Below, one piece after another: positions 49,731 through 59,453 of a DNA stretch of 64,000 nt. Position 1 is the first letter of the stretch, and each line of letters opens with the position of its first letter. Origin of the DNA: Paenibacillus soyae (lineage in GTDB: Bacteria > Bacillota > Bacilli > Paenibacillales > Paenibacillaceae); assembly GCF_024623455.1 (NCBI RefSeq), contig NZ_JANIPJ010000006.1, positions 124,001-188,000 of the forward strand, given 5' to 3'. The notes below the pieces were generated by a model. The model did not search any database, was not told the DNA's origin, and saw only the letters and a program-made list of their open reading frames with translations. The position numbers and the translations under genes were made by a program.

Positions 49731-50207
49731 ATGAACAAGCAGCAGGGTAACAAGCAGCAAACCTATATCTTCCAAGTGGAGATCATGGTGGAGGACGAGC
49801 ATCATTCAACTGCTCTTGAACAATTGATACAGGGATTGAACCGCGGAGGCTGGGCGGATTATCGGATCTCGTCGGGCATGCAGCTCGGCAAATTGATGGC
49901 TCAGCGCAGAGCGCAGTCCTCCGGCACTCCAACGCCTGTCCCGGTATCCCCTGAGAAGGAGAAAACCTCGCCTAATCCCGAGAGCGCTGCAGAAACCGGA
50001 CACCCGGGCCTGGAGGAAATTCGGGCTTTCATGAAGAATAATTCCTTGATCCGGCTTATCGTCAACAGAGGGCTAGGCGTCAAGCTGAACATTCCTTGCC
50101 GAATCATCAATATCGACGAGAACGCGAACGTGATGACCGTCTATCATGTCGATGAGAAGCAGGTCTATTCGTTCCGCTTGAACGAAATTGAAGATTTTAT
50201 TGGATGA
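49731..50207 (+). CDS. Protein of unknown function
   Basis: 158 residues, not recognised. The N-terminal 60 residues (QTYIFQVEIMVEDEHHSTA) look like a small alpha/beta domain. A Pro/Ser/Glu-rich linker follows at about 62-90. The C-terminal domain (about 92-158) ends in CRIINIDENANVMTVYHVDE and a hydrophobic ENEIEDFI-like tail, with alternating strands. There is no signal peptide or membrane helix. The site GGGGGAG precedes the ATG, and a strong terminator follows, so it is a genuine monocistronic gene. Confidence 0.75.
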   Translation: MNKQQGNKQQTYIFQVEIMVEDEHHSTALEQLIQGLNRGGWADYRISSGMQLGKLMAQRRAQSSGTPTPVPVSPEKEKTSPNPESAAETGHPGLEEIRAFMKNNSLIRLIVNRGLGVKLNIPCRIINIDENANVMTVYHVDEKQVYSFRLNEIEDFIG

Positions 50208-50214
50208 GAAACAA

Positions 50215-50257
50215 AGGACGATGCGATGGCTGCCACAGCCTTCGCATCGTCCTCTTT
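50215..50257. terminator. Terminator between convergent genes
   Basis: A 12-bp stem AGGACGATGCGA / TCGCATCGTCCT with inner pairing, followed by CTTTC on the plus strand and TTTGTTTC on the minus strand. It can serve both directions. Confidence 0.85.
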
Positions 50258-50270
50258 CATTAGCAATCGA

Positions 50271-52163
50271 TTAACCCGCTTTCAACATCTGAGCTATATT
50301 TTCGCTTGGGACAGGCGGACTCCAGAAGTACCCTTGCATCTCGTCGCATTGATGCTTCCGCAGAAACTCCATTTGTCCTTCCGTTTCTACGCCTTCCGCT
50401 ATTACTTGAATATTGAGGTTATGAGCCATAGCGATAATGGCGGCGACGATCTCGGCATCGCTCGGATCCTGCTGAATATCGCGCACGAAGGAACGGTCGA
50501 TCTTGAGCCGGTCGATCGGGAAGTTCTTCAAATAATGGAAGGAACTATAGCCCGTGCCGAAGTCATCGACGCTTATGCCGACCCCCAGATCCGTTATCGC
50601 AAGCAGGCAGCGCGAGATATGTCCGATATCGATGGTCATGGATTCCGTAATTTCAAGATCCAAGTATTTGGGTTCGAGTCCCGTCGTCTGGAGCACTTCC
50701 GCGATGCGGCTCGCCAGATCATGCTGCAGAAATTGTCTAATGGACAGATTGACGGACACCGGCATCGGAGGCAGTCCCGCGTCCTGCCATTCCTTGTTCT
50801 GCCTGCAGGCCTCCCGCAGAACCCAATCGCCGATCTGAACGATCATTCCGCTCTCTTCCGCAAGCGGAATGAACGCGCCTGGCGACAATAATCCGCGGAC
50901 CGGATGCTTCCATCTGACCAATGCTTCGACGCCGACCATCTTCCCGCTTACCAGATCGTACTGCGGCTGATAATGCAGCACGAATTCATTGCGCTGAATC
51001 GCTCTGTACATCTCGTGCTGAAGCTTCAAGCGCTCGAAGGAAGAATTGCTCCACGACTCCGAATACAGCATGCAGTCGTTTTTGCCGCTTTCCTTCGCTT
51101 TGACAAGCGCCATGTCGGCTTTCTTGAATAGCGTATAGCCGTCATCCTGCTCGATATGATTCGTAACCAAGCCTATGCTTGCGGTAATATGTACGGGAAA
51201 TCCTTTCAGCTCGTACGGCTCTTCGATGGCCTTCATGATGTCCCGGGAACGCTCCATCAGCTCCTCATCCGACTGAATGGAGCCTAGCAGCAGGGCGAAT
51301 TCATCGCCTTCCATCCGCGCGGCGAAATCCTGCTCGGACAATCCGCGGTTAAGCCGTTCGGCAACCTGCATAAGCAGCATATCGCCGAATTCCCTCCCGA
51401 ACGACGCGTTCACCAATTTGAACCGGTCGAGATCCAAATAACAAATCCCGATCATTCGCTCCTCTTCCTTGGCTCTTGTCAGACTCTCGGTTAATTTCAT
51501 CTGGAAAAGCGTACGGTTGGGCAAGCCGGTCATATCGTCGTAATAAGCCATATATCGTATCCGTTCCATGTTGCGCTTCCGGTCACTTAAATCCTGGCTG
51601 ATCATCAGAGCTCCGATGACCTCTCCATCCTGCTGCATGGGAGCGCATACGACCTGAAGCTCAAGCGGAAACCCGGACCGATGCGTGATCAGGATGTTCT
51701 TCTGATACGTCTTCCCGTTCAAAGCATATTCAAGCGCTTCCTGAAGATCGGGTCTGCTGCCTGGATCCACCATGCGCATAATCGGCTCGCCGATCACGTC
51801 CGCCCGCTGGTAACCGAGCATGCGGCTCGACGCTTCATTCATCTCGATCACCTTCGAATCCCGGTTCAGCACCGCGAGCGGGACGGCTTCCGAACGAATC
51901 AAGGTGTCGACCAGGGCGGCATGGTAGTTATGGAATAGATCGCCCGAACGTCGCTTCATCATTAATATCGCGGCCGCGAACAGAAGCGAAGCCGCCACTG
52001 CCCATGACGTCCATCTATACATTTCATCGGATATTACGAAAAACGAAAGCGCTAGCCAAGCCGCGGACAATGCCGCGATCCCCGCGCTGATCATCCAAGA
52101 ATCCGTCCAATTCTTTATCCGTCTCGCCACACACAAACTTCCTTCCTTATCTAAGTCTGTCAA
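50271..52163 (-). CDS. Membrane PAS-GGDEF-EAL protein
   Basis: 630 residues. Two N-terminal membrane helices (about 20-65) are followed by PAS (about 95-205; AVLNRDSKVIEMNEASSRML), GGDEF (about 205-365) and EAL (about 375-625). The GGDEF signature reads RMEGDEFALL, so the first Gly is Glu. The EAL part keeps GVEALVRW, DDFGTGYSSFHYLK and the late IAEGVETEGQ. The phosphodiesterase is predicted to be active. The cyclase is uncertain because E-GDEF may be active or regulatory. It joins two HD-GYP proteins in this window as part of the cyclic-di-GMP network. Confidence 0.9.
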   Translation of the reverse strand: MTDLDKEGSLCVARRIKNWTDSWMISAGIAALSAAWLALSFFVISDEMYRWTSWAVAASLLFAAAILMMKRRSGDLFHNYHAALVDTLIRSEAVPLAVLNRDSKVIEMNEASSRMLGYQRADVIGEPIMRMVDPGSRPDLQEALEYALNGKTYQKNILITHRSGFPLELQVVCAPMQQDGEVIGALMISQDLSDRKRNMERIRYMAYYDDMTGLPNRTLFQMKLTESLTRAKEEERMIGICYLDLDRFKLVNASFGREFGDMLLMQVAERLNRGLSEQDFAARMEGDEFALLLGSIQSDEELMERSRDIMKAIEEPYELKGFPVHITASIGLVTNHIEQDDGYTLFKKADMALVKAKESGKNDCMLYSESWSNSSFERLKLQHEMYRAIQRNEFVLHYQPQYDLVSGKMVGVEALVRWKHPVRGLLSPGAFIPLAEESGMIVQIGDWVLREACRQNKEWQDAGLPPMPVSVNLSIRQFLQHDLASRIAEVLQTTGLEPKYLDLEITESMTIDIGHISRCLLAITDLGVGISVDDFGTGYSSFHYLKNFPIDRLKIDRSFVRDIQQDPSDAEIVAAIIAMAHNLNIQVIAEGVETEGQMEFLRKHQCDEMQGYFWSPPVPSENIAQMLKAG

Positions 52164-52288
52164 GCGATAGCTAGAATTATTATAAACGAATTAGACGGTT
52201 TGGCATAGAAATATTTGTTATAGTGTTATTGTTTTTACGTAAAAAATGTCGATTAATGTCGCGTCGATTCGAAAACACGAATAATAGA

Positions 52289-52669
52289 TTATTTTTTTGC
52301 CCTTTTGGCCGCAGCAGCGATTACGAATCCCCATCCCGTCAGCATTAATACGCCGCCAATTGGCGTTACCATGCCAAGCTTGGAGAAACTTGTTAATGCT
52401 AGAATGTACAAACTTCCGCTAAAAATAATCATGCCGGACAAAATAAGACGGCCGCCAATCAGCGCCTTCCTGCTCTCTCCGAGCAGCTTATCCATCACCG
52501 AAATGAGCATTAGGCTTAGTGCGGCGTACATGTGATAACGGACGCCCGTCTCGAACACGTCCAGATAATGCTCCGAGATTTGGCCTTCCAGACCGTGCGC
52601 TCCGAAAGCGCCAAGAGCGATGGCAAGCGCCGCGCCCACCGCGCCAATTAAAAAATAATTTGGAAACAT
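52289..52669 (-). CDS. DUF423 small membrane protein (YwdK-like)
   Basis: 126 residues with four membrane helices. The family start is IGAVGAALAIALGAFGAHGL, followed by YHMYAALSLMLIS and the C-terminal LTGWGFVIAA. Function is unknown. AAAGGGATG is upstream. Divergent from the membrane protein gene at 52734. Confidence 0.88.
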   Translation of the reverse strand: MFPNYFLIGAVGAALAIALGAFGAHGLEGQISEHYLDVFETGVRYHMYAALSLMLISVMDKLLGESRKALIGGRLILSGMIIFSGSLYILALTSFSKLGMVTPIGGVLMLTGWGFVIAAAAKRAKK

Positions 52670-52672
52670 CTG

Positions 52673-52701
52673 TTTTCATCCCTTTCGAAATTGTGTATAA
52701 T
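52673..52701 (+). promoter_or_regulatory. Candidate promoter of the 52734 gene
   Basis: TTTTCA, 17 bp, TATAAT. The -10 is consensus but the -35 matches at four of six positions and lies just past the divergent start codon. Confidence 0.45.
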
Positions 52702-52733
52702 TTTCCCAAACCAATGAAGGAGAGAGTACATAA

Positions 52734-53225
52734 ATGACAAACGAGCAAAACCCGAACAACTACGACCCGAATGAACAGAACCGCCCACAAAATTATAGCA
52801 ACACAGGCTATACGAATTTCAGCCCTGTAACCGATTATCCAGGCAACGCCCCTGTAAAGATGAAGCATTCCGGGCTCGGCATCGCGTCCTTCGTGCTCGC
52901 TTTGGTCGCGGTATTGACCATCGTAATCGGCATTATTATGAGCGTTGCGGCCGTCGCTTCTTCCCCGGATTTTATGAATGCAACCGAGGATGAGATCGCA
53001 ACGGATATTTTGGAGGGCGGCGGAGGCGAGTTCGCGACTCTGATGGGAGCCGGACTGCTCATGCTCCTGTCCATTGGCATCTCTATCGTCGGTTTAATCC
53101 TTGGCATCATCGCCGTCGTCCTGAAAAATCGGAAGAAAGTATTCGGCATTATCGGACTTATTCTGAACGCGTTAATGGTGCTGGGCGTCGTGATGCTGTT
53201 CGCGATCGGCTTAGTCGCGTCCTAA
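52734..53225 (+). CDS. Small membrane protein (DUF4064/DUF4190-like)
   Basis: 163 residues. The cytosolic N-terminus is Asn/Gln/Pro-rich (about 1-40). Then come a GLGIASFVLALVAVLTIVIG helix, a Gly/Glu-rich loop with an acidic segment (NATEDEIATDILEGGGGEF), and two further helices (IGISIVGLILGIIAV, and the C-terminus). The layout fits small proteins of the DUF4064/DUF4190 kind. Function is unknown. AAGGAGAGAG lies upstream of the ATG. Confidence 0.75.
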   Translation: MTNEQNPNNYDPNEQNRPQNYSNTGYTNFSPVTDYPGNAPVKMKHSGLGIASFVLALVAVLTIVIGIIMSVAAVASSPDFMNATEDEIATDILEGGGGEFATLMGAGLLMLLSIGISIVGLILGIIAVVLKNRKKVFGIIGLILNALMVLGVVMLFAIGLVAS

Positions 53226-53245
53226 AGAACGCGCCTTATAAACGA

Positions 53246-53293
53246 AGGTCTGCCGGATGCTCGTCCTCACGGACGGCTCCGGCAGGCCTTTTT
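53246..53293 (+). terminator. Terminator after the small membrane protein gene
   Basis: A 12-bp stem AGGTCTGCCGGA / TCCGGCAGGCCT (one mismatch) with an inner GTC-rich loop, followed by TTTTTC. Confidence 0.88.
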
Positions 53294-53309
53294 CGATTAT
53301 TCGAGAACA

Positions 53310-56300
53310 TTATTTGAGAACAAATGCGGTCGTGCTGAAGCCTTCTTTCGTTTTGGTCACCTCAAGACATGCCGGGAATGCCTCCTTCAGCTCGCCGACA
53401 TGGGAGATGACCCCGATCATCCTTCCGGCGCGCTGCAGATCGACAAGCGCCGCGATCGCTTTATGGAGCGACTCCTCGTCCAGGGAACCGAAGCCCTCGT
53501 CAATGAACATCATCTCGATCGAGACGCCGCCTTGATGCGCTTGAATGACGTCGGTCATCCCGAGAGCGAGACATAAGGAAGCATTAAATTTCTCGCCGCC
53601 GGATAGAGATTTCACGTCCCGGTTTTGACCGGTATACGCGTCGTAGACGTCAAGCCCAAGCCCGCTTTGCTTGCCCCTTGTCTCCAATCTGTCGCTACGC
53701 TCCAGGCGGAACTGTCCGTTCGACAGCTTCGCGAGCCTCTCGTTAGCCATCGTCAGAATTTGCTCCAAATATTCAATCAATATATATCGCTCGAACGACA
53801 TCTTGAGCGCGTTATCGCCCTTCAGCATCGAGTAGATGTCAAGGACGCCCTCCAGCTCGGCTTCCAGCTTCGCCATCGCTCCGGCGGATTGTCCGATCGC
53901 GTTCGCAAGCCGGTTCGCCTCTTCCATGTATCCGCGAAACCTGCCTTCCGAAGCAACGGAAGCTTCATACTGCTCCTTCAGGGCGGTCAAAGCGGAGGAG
54001 AGCGCCTCCGTATCGCGTCTTTCCTCGCTCTTTAATTCAAGCTGCAGAGCGGCGACGCGTTCCTTGAGGCCCGCGACCTCGGAACGATAGCTGGTCACGC
54101 TCGTCTTCAGCCTGTCCAGCTCCGCTTCGCCAAGCAGGGCCGCTTTGTAGGCTTCTTTGCTCGCAAAATCGGCTTTCGCGAGCTCCTGTATGAACCGCTC
54201 CTCCGCTTGCGCCTGCTGGCTTACCGCTTCGGCCACGGCTTCCTTCGCTTGCTCCGAATAGGCTTTCGCCTCCGACTGCTTGGCGGCCGCCGATTGAAGC
54301 GCGCTTTGCGCGCTCTTCCAGTGCGACTCCATTCGTTCGTAAGTCTCCCGCGCGGCGCTCAGACTGGCGGCTAACGCCGCTGGCTGACGAAGCGCTTCCG
54401 GAATTCGCTCCAGCTCCTGCTCAAGCGAGGCGCGGGCAGCCGTCCTCTCCAGCATAAGCTTCTGCTCTTCTGATCGCAGCCGCTCTCTCTCGCTCTCGAG
54501 ATGCTCGAGCTCCTTCTCGCCGCGTTCCTGTTTCTCGCGAAGCTCGTCGTGACGCTTCGCGATGGCCTGCAGGCGGTCGACCTGCTCCTTCAGCGCCTTC
54601 CACCGGTCGCGCAGCGTCGCTTGATGGCTTTGCAGACGTCCGACAAGGGCTTCCCCTTCCGCGTCCTTGCATATCGCAAGCTCTTCATCCTCCAGCTCGC
54701 CGAGCATCGACGCATGGGAGGACGTTGCCGCCGCCGCTTGCGCCCTTGCGGTCAGCAGCTCGCTCTGCACGTGAGCTAACGTCTCTTTGGACTGTTGAAG
54801 CATCTCTTTGGACGGGACCGCCTCGGATTCATGCGCTTTGGATGGATGCGATTCGCTGCCGCATACGGGACATGGCTGTCCGTCTACGAGATGAACCGCC
54901 AGCATGCCGGCTTGACCTTCCAGCCAGGCCCGTTCAAGGCGTTCGTATTCGGACCTTGCACGCTCCATCGCTAGACCGCATTCGCGTTCCAGCCCGGCGT
55001 GGCGCTCCAGCTCCGCCGCAAGCTCGACCAGACGCTTCACCGCCTTGCCCTTCTGCTCGATGCTTCGCATCTCCTCTTGCTTCGCGGGCAGCTCGCGAAC
55101 GGCATGCTCCGACCCTTTAAGCTCCTCCTGCGCCGCCGCTCGTTCCCCGCGTCTTGCCTCCAGCTGCTTCATCACATCCGCAAGCCGCGAAGTAGCGTCG
55201 CGCTCCTGCTTCTCCAGGCGGTCGGCGGCTTGCTTCCGCGAGTCCAACGTGGCGACGATAGGCGACAGCTCCGTCAGCCGCATCACCTCTCGTTCCGCCT
55301 CTCGGCGCAGCGGCTCCTTGTCCGCTTCCTCCTGATGCTTGGCCTGCGCGGCCTCCATGAAGCGAAGAGCGGCATGCAGCTCCGCTTCGCGCTTGGCAAG
55401 CGACTCGCGTCTAGCCTCGAGCTGGCGGGCGGCTTGCAGCGCCTGCTCCTCGTACGGCAACAGACGCGCCGCCTTCATCGCAAGCTCGATCGCGTGCTCG
55501 CGCTCCCTCATAACGGTTTCCTGCTCCGCATAACGATCCAGCTGCGCTCTCTTCGCCGTTAGCTCGTCGAGCTTGCCGTTCATTTCAAGCGCTTCCCTAT
55601 ACTGCCGGTGCCCTTCGTCCAGCTCGACCGACAGCCGCTCTTTGCGACGCGCGGCCTGCGCCGACTGCTCCTCGTAATAAGCGGCTTCGGCCAGCACCGC
55701 CCCGTGCACTTGAGACGCGCTGTAGATCTCCTGCCGGAACGTCTCCGCGAGCTGGCCCTCCTCCCGTCGGGGCAGCGCTTCCTCCGCCTGCTTCATCACG
55801 GCGGCCGTACCGGCCCTGGCGTCCCTCAAGCGGTCTTGAAGCTCCCGGTTTCTCGCTTGGAACCGGCCTTCGAGCTTCTCGAACAGCTCGGTGCGGAAGA
55901 TGCGCCGCAATATCTCTTCCTTGTTCTCCGTATCGGAGGTAAGCAGCTTGCGGAATTCACCCTGAGGCAGCATGACGATCTGGCTGAACTGCTCTCTTGT
56001 AAGTCCGATAATCGCGAGCAGCTTCGCGTTCACTTCCGTCGTCATGAACCGGTCAACGGCCGGCACCTCCCCGACGCCCGACCATTCGTACAGCTCGGAT
56101 TTCTCCCCCGTCTCGCTGCGGTTATTCCCTTTGCGGTGCTTCATCTGCCGGAAGATTCGGTACCGCTTCGCCCCGACCGCGAACTCGAGCTCGACGGAGG
56201 TATGGGTGTCGTCATCGGCAAAGTGGCTTCGCAGCATGCGGGTATCGCTGCGGTCTTCGCCGCTAGCAGTCCCGTATAACGCGTAGCAGAGCGCGTCGAA

Positions 56301-56432
56301 AATCGTCGTTTTGCCGGCGCCCGTATTGCCGGAAATGACAAAGAGGCGGCGGTCCTCCAGCTTCATGAAATCAATGGTTTCGGCATCGCGGTACGGGCCG
56401 AACGCCCTCATCGTTAATCGCAGCGGTCTCAT
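53310..56432 (-). CDS. sbcC: Nuclease subunit SbcC (SMC-like ATPase)
   Basis: 1040 residues from the ATG that overlaps the sbcD stop (ATGA). Walker A is ISGNTGAGKTTIFDALCYAL. Long coiled coils flank a central zinc hook CPVCGSESHP near the middle. The C-terminal signature is SLSGGEKFNASLCLALG and Walker B is MMFIDEGFGSLDEES. SbcC with SbcD cuts hairpins and processes DNA ends. The coiled coil is very rich in Glu/Gln/Ala, as expected. Confidence 0.96.
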   Translation of the reverse strand: MRPLRLTMRAFGPYRDAETIDFMKLEDRRLFVISGNTGAGKTTIFDALCYALYGTASGEDRSDTRMLRSHFADDDTHTSVELEFAVGAKRYRIFRQMKHRKGNNRSETGEKSELYEWSGVGEVPAVDRFMTTEVNAKLLAIIGLTREQFSQIVMLPQGEFRKLLTSDTENKEEILRRIFRTELFEKLEGRFQARNRELQDRLRDARAGTAAVMKQAEEALPRREEGQLAETFRQEIYSASQVHGAVLAEAAYYEEQSAQAARRKERLSVELDEGHRQYREALEMNGKLDELTAKRAQLDRYAEQETVMREREHAIELAMKAARLLPYEEQALQAARQLEARRESLAKREAELHAALRFMEAAQAKHQEEADKEPLRREAEREVMRLTELSPIVATLDSRKQAADRLEKQERDATSRLADVMKQLEARRGERAAAQEELKGSEHAVRELPAKQEEMRSIEQKGKAVKRLVELAAELERHAGLERECGLAMERARSEYERLERAWLEGQAGMLAVHLVDGQPCPVCGSESHPSKAHESEAVPSKEMLQQSKETLAHVQSELLTARAQAAAATSSHASMLGELEDEELAICKDAEGEALVGRLQSHQATLRDRWKALKEQVDRLQAIAKRHDELREKQERGEKELEHLESERERLRSEEQKLMLERTAARASLEQELERIPEALRQPAALAASLSAARETYERMESHWKSAQSALQSAAAKQSEAKAYSEQAKEAVAEAVSQQAQAEERFIQELAKADFASKEAYKAALLGEAELDRLKTSVTSYRSEVAGLKERVAALQLELKSEERRDTEALSSALTALKEQYEASVASEGRFRGYMEEANRLANAIGQSAGAMAKLEAELEGVLDIYSMLKGDNALKMSFERYILIEYLEQILTMANERLAKLSNGQFRLERSDRLETRGKQSGLGLDVYDAYTGQNRDVKSLSGGEKFNASLCLALGMTDVIQAHQGGVSIEMMFIDEGFGSLDEESLHKAIAALVDLQRAGRMIGVISHVGELKEAFPACLEVTKTKEGFSTTAFVLK

Positions 56433-57613
56433 CGGTCGCCTCCCGCTTCTTGGAGCAGCGCTCCCCATTCTTTGGCGAACAGCGCTTTCTTCTCGTACGA
56501 AAGAGGCTGCTCCTTCACTTCCTGATAGAACGACGCGAACAGCTCGAGTGGATCCGTCTCGCTGCGCCGCAAGCCCTCATTCGGCCTGCCCCCGGACGTA
56601 TTCTCGGTTGAAGCCGCCGACGCGGATCGCTGACGGCTGATCCGTTCTACATGCATCGCGTTCGGATATACTGCTCTTACCTTCTCCATCGGGAATAACA
56701 CGGGATGCTCGCTGACGAGCGTCACGTACACATAATCCTCGTTCACGGCATGCGTCTCGAGCTCCTCGAGCGTCGCCTCTACCCTCCGCATGTCGCGAAG
56801 CGGCTTCAGCTCCCGCTTCTCTATAGAAACGACGCCTTCTTGTCCCAGCTCTACGACGTAATAGCCTTTGTTGTGCTTCTCTTCGGAAACCGAATATTTA
56901 AGCGGCGAACCGGAATAACGGATCGACTCGTTCAGCACGTAATGCGCCTGGTGCAGATGACCGAGCGCCGTATAATGGAAGGAACGGAAATGCGACGCGC
57001 TGACGTGCTCCGCTCCTCCGATCGCGAGCGGACGCTCCGATTCGCTTGTGTTGTCCGCGGCTTCTCCCGTCGGGGTGACGAACGCATGGCCGACGAATAC
57101 ATGCCGGGCCTTCGGATCCATCCGCTGCTCGAGCCTCTGAACGATCGCCCTCATCGCGTCGTCATGCGACCGAATCGCCTCATCGTCCAGAAGATGCCGG
57201 ACAACTGCGGGATCCGCGTACGGGATCAGGTGGAAGCATACGTCTCCGTATGTATCGCGCAGCACGACTGGCGGGGCCTCCGGGCGCAGCTGTCCAGCCA
57301 AATACAATCCGCGGCTCTCCATCATGCGAGTTCCGAAGCTGATCCGGTCCGGACTGTCGTGATTACCCGATATCGCGATGACCGGCGTGTTTAGCCCGAT
57401 CACGATGCGCTCCAGCACCTCGTCCAGCAGCTCCACGGCTTCCGTGGGCGGCACGGCCCTATCATACAAATCGCCTGCTATAATAACGGCGTCCGGCTTC
57501 TCGTCCCGGACGGCCTGAATCAACTGTTCGAGCACATGGCGCTGGTCCTCCGTCATGTAGACGCCGTGCACCAGCTTGCCCAAGTGCCAATCCGCCGTAT
57601 GAAACAGCTTCAT
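56429..57613 (-). CDS. sbcD: Exonuclease SbcD
   Basis: 394 residues. Metallophosphoesterase motifs: FHTADWHLGKLV, IAGDLYDRAVPP, ISGNHDSPDRIS, VGHAFVTP and ALGHLHQAHYV. It is the nuclease partner of SbcC. GGAGGG lies upstream of the ATG. The overlap with sbcC indicates coupling. Confidence 0.96.
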   Translation of the reverse strand: MKLFHTADWHLGKLVHGVYMTEDQRHVLEQLIQAVRDEKPDAVIIAGDLYDRAVPPTEAVELLDEVLERIVIGLNTPVIAISGNHDSPDRISFGTRMMESRGLYLAGQLRPEAPPVVLRDTYGDVCFHLIPYADPAVVRHLLDDEAIRSHDDAMRAIVQRLEQRMDPKARHVFVGHAFVTPTGEAADNTSESERPLAIGGAEHVSASHFRSFHYTALGHLHQAHYVLNESIRYSGSPLKYSVSEEKHNKGYYVVELGQEGVVSIEKRELKPLRDMRRVEATLEELETHAVNEDYVYVTLVSEHPVLFPMEKVRAVYPNAMHVERISRQRSASAASTENTSGGRPNEGLRRSETDPLELFASFYQEVKEQPLSYEKKALFAKEWGALLQEAGGDR

Positions 57614-57779
57614 GCGAACCCTCCTTCTCGTTCTCTATCTCTCCTATTCTATCATCGCGGCCGCTAGAATCGCCACACATGCGAAGGATTGACACAATTA
57701 GGCATTGCGCGCCGAAGGGTTCCCTTGTAGAGTAGATAACATCTGTTTGTCGCATAGCAAAAAGTAACGGAGGTTCCCC

Positions 57780-59030
57780 ATGAAATCCCGCTTCTCCATC
57801 CATTCCTTAACGTCGAATTACGCTCTGCTTCTTATGGTCGTCTTCGGCGGCTTTCTCGTGTTCGGCTTCTCCGAGAACGTCAAAGGCCCCGCGCTTCCGC
57901 GCATGCAGTCCGAGCTCGGACTGGACGAAATGCAGATCGGGCTGCTGCTGGCGTTCAACTCGCTCGGCTACTTGCTAGCCTGCAGCTTCACGGCCTGGCT
58001 CGACCGCAAGCTCGGTCTTAAGCTGACGACGATGCTGTCGTTCGGCTCCATGGCGTTGTCCGGCCTGTTCATCTACTGGGCGTCGAATTACACATCGCTC
58101 GCTTCCGCCTATTTCTTCATGTACATCGGCAACGGCTTGCTGGAGATCGCGCTGGCGCTGCTCGCCGCCCGCATCTTCACGCGAAATACCGGCACCATGA
58201 TGAATCTCGCCCATTTCTTCTACGGGCTTAGCTCGATGGTCGCACCGTTAATCGCGGCTCATCTAATGGGCGTCCAGCTGTTCGGATCCGAGCTGGGATG
58301 GCGGGGCATGTACGCCCTCATGCTCGCGCTCGCCGTGCTGCCGATGCTTCCCGCGCTCGCGGCCAAGCTGCCGAACGAGGAGACGGTTGCCGAGGAGCGG
58401 ATTCCGATCTCCAGCTTTATGAAGGATCCCGTCGCTTGGCTGATCGTGCTCGTCCTATCCTTCGGCGTCATTAGCGAGCTCGCCGTCGGCGGCTGGCTCG
58501 TCAACTTCCTGGAGAAAGCTTACGGCTGGAGCACGACCGCGTCTTCGGCCATGCTCTCCGCTTTTTTCGTATGCTTCACGATCGCCCGGCTCGTGCTGGG
58601 GCCCGTGACGGACCGGATCGGCTATACGCGTTCGCTCATCCTCTTCTCCGGCTTCTCGGGGCTCTGTTCCATCGCGGCCATCCTTGTCGGCGAAGGCGGC
58701 GCCTTCCTGTTCGCGGCGGCGGGCGTGGGCATCGCGCCCATCTATCCGACGGTCATGGCGCTGCTCGCCGACCGTTACAAAGGCAACAGCGGCACCGCCA
58801 TCACCTTCACCGTAACGATGATGGGCATCGCGAGCGTGCTCGGCAACTTCGCGATCGGAGCCATCACCGACGGAATCAAGCGGCTGTTCGCGGATAGCTC
58901 GGATCCGGCCGGAGGACTGGTCGCGGGCCTTCAGGCGGGCTATCTGTTTATCGGCTTCTGCGCCATCCTCTGCTCCTTGACGGCCTATCTCCTGTATCGG
59001 GCTTTGAGCAGGCAGAAGCAGCTTATTTGA
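57780..59030 (+). CDS. MFS transporter
   Basis: 416 residues with 12 predicted membrane segments. The first loop has FTAWLDRKLGLKLTTML and the second-half equivalent is RLVLGPVTDRIGYTRSLIL. It resembles FucP-type and other sugar or drug carriers, but no substrate-determining motif is clear. GGAGGT lies 8 nt before the ATG. It stands alone; no terminator was identified, and the following gene fragment lies 110 nt downstream. Confidence 0.88.
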   Translation: MKSRFSIHSLTSNYALLLMVVFGGFLVFGFSENVKGPALPRMQSELGLDEMQIGLLLAFNSLGYLLACSFTAWLDRKLGLKLTTMLSFGSMALSGLFIYWASNYTSLASAYFFMYIGNGLLEIALALLAARIFTRNTGTMMNLAHFFYGLSSMVAPLIAAHLMGVQLFGSELGWRGMYALMLALAVLPMLPALAAKLPNEETVAEERIPISSFMKDPVAWLIVLVLSFGVISELAVGGWLVNFLEKAYGWSTTASSAMLSAFFVCFTIARLVLGPVTDRIGYTRSLILFSGFSGLCSIAAILVGEGGAFLFAAAGVGIAPIYPTVMALLADRYKGNSGTAITFTVTMMGIASVLGNFAIGAITDGIKRLFADSSDPAGGLVAGLQAGYLFIGFCAILCSLTAYLLYRALSRQKQLI

Positions 59031-59140
59031 TAGATTCCCGGAAATAGATTCATAGATTTGGACTTAATTCGTTCACATAACCGCACGTCTCCTGAATATA
59101 TTGAATAACAACAAACTATTCAGCGAGGAGGTGCTCCGAA

Positions 59141-59388
59141 ATGCGTCCATCGGTCATTGTTTCACTGGAGGACTGGTCACTGCACCGCAAAGGGTACCAG
59201 GATCAAGCCCGCCATCAGCAGAAGATGCGCGAGGAGATTAATCAGAATTCGCCGGTTCTAAAATCCGAGTTACAGCGGCGATTCGGAGCCTGGTTGTGGG
59301 TCAAGGGAATGGTGTATGCAAGGTCGGAGACGCACTTGGCGTGAAGGCCCTCGCGTCCAACAAGGTCATCATGTCCAACATCGACTAG
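59141..59388 (+). pseudogene. Decayed partial copy of yhbH
   Basis: The first 36 codons closely match the start of the intact yhbH that follows ([20 protein letters not shown] versus [20 protein letters not shown]). Then come an internal deletion and a frameshift near 59280. In the shifted frame VVGQGNGVCKVGDALGV matches [17 protein letters not shown] of YhbH, and after another deletion VIMSNID-stop-KR matches [10 protein letters not shown]. The strong GAGGAGGTG site is kept, so a 67-residue fragment could still be translated. It is a tandem duplicate in decay. Confidence 0.85.
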
Positions 59389-59453
59389 AAACGGACGAAT
59401 ACGTCCCGCTCCATCGGTGCGGCATAATTAACTATAGATAATGAGGTGATGAT

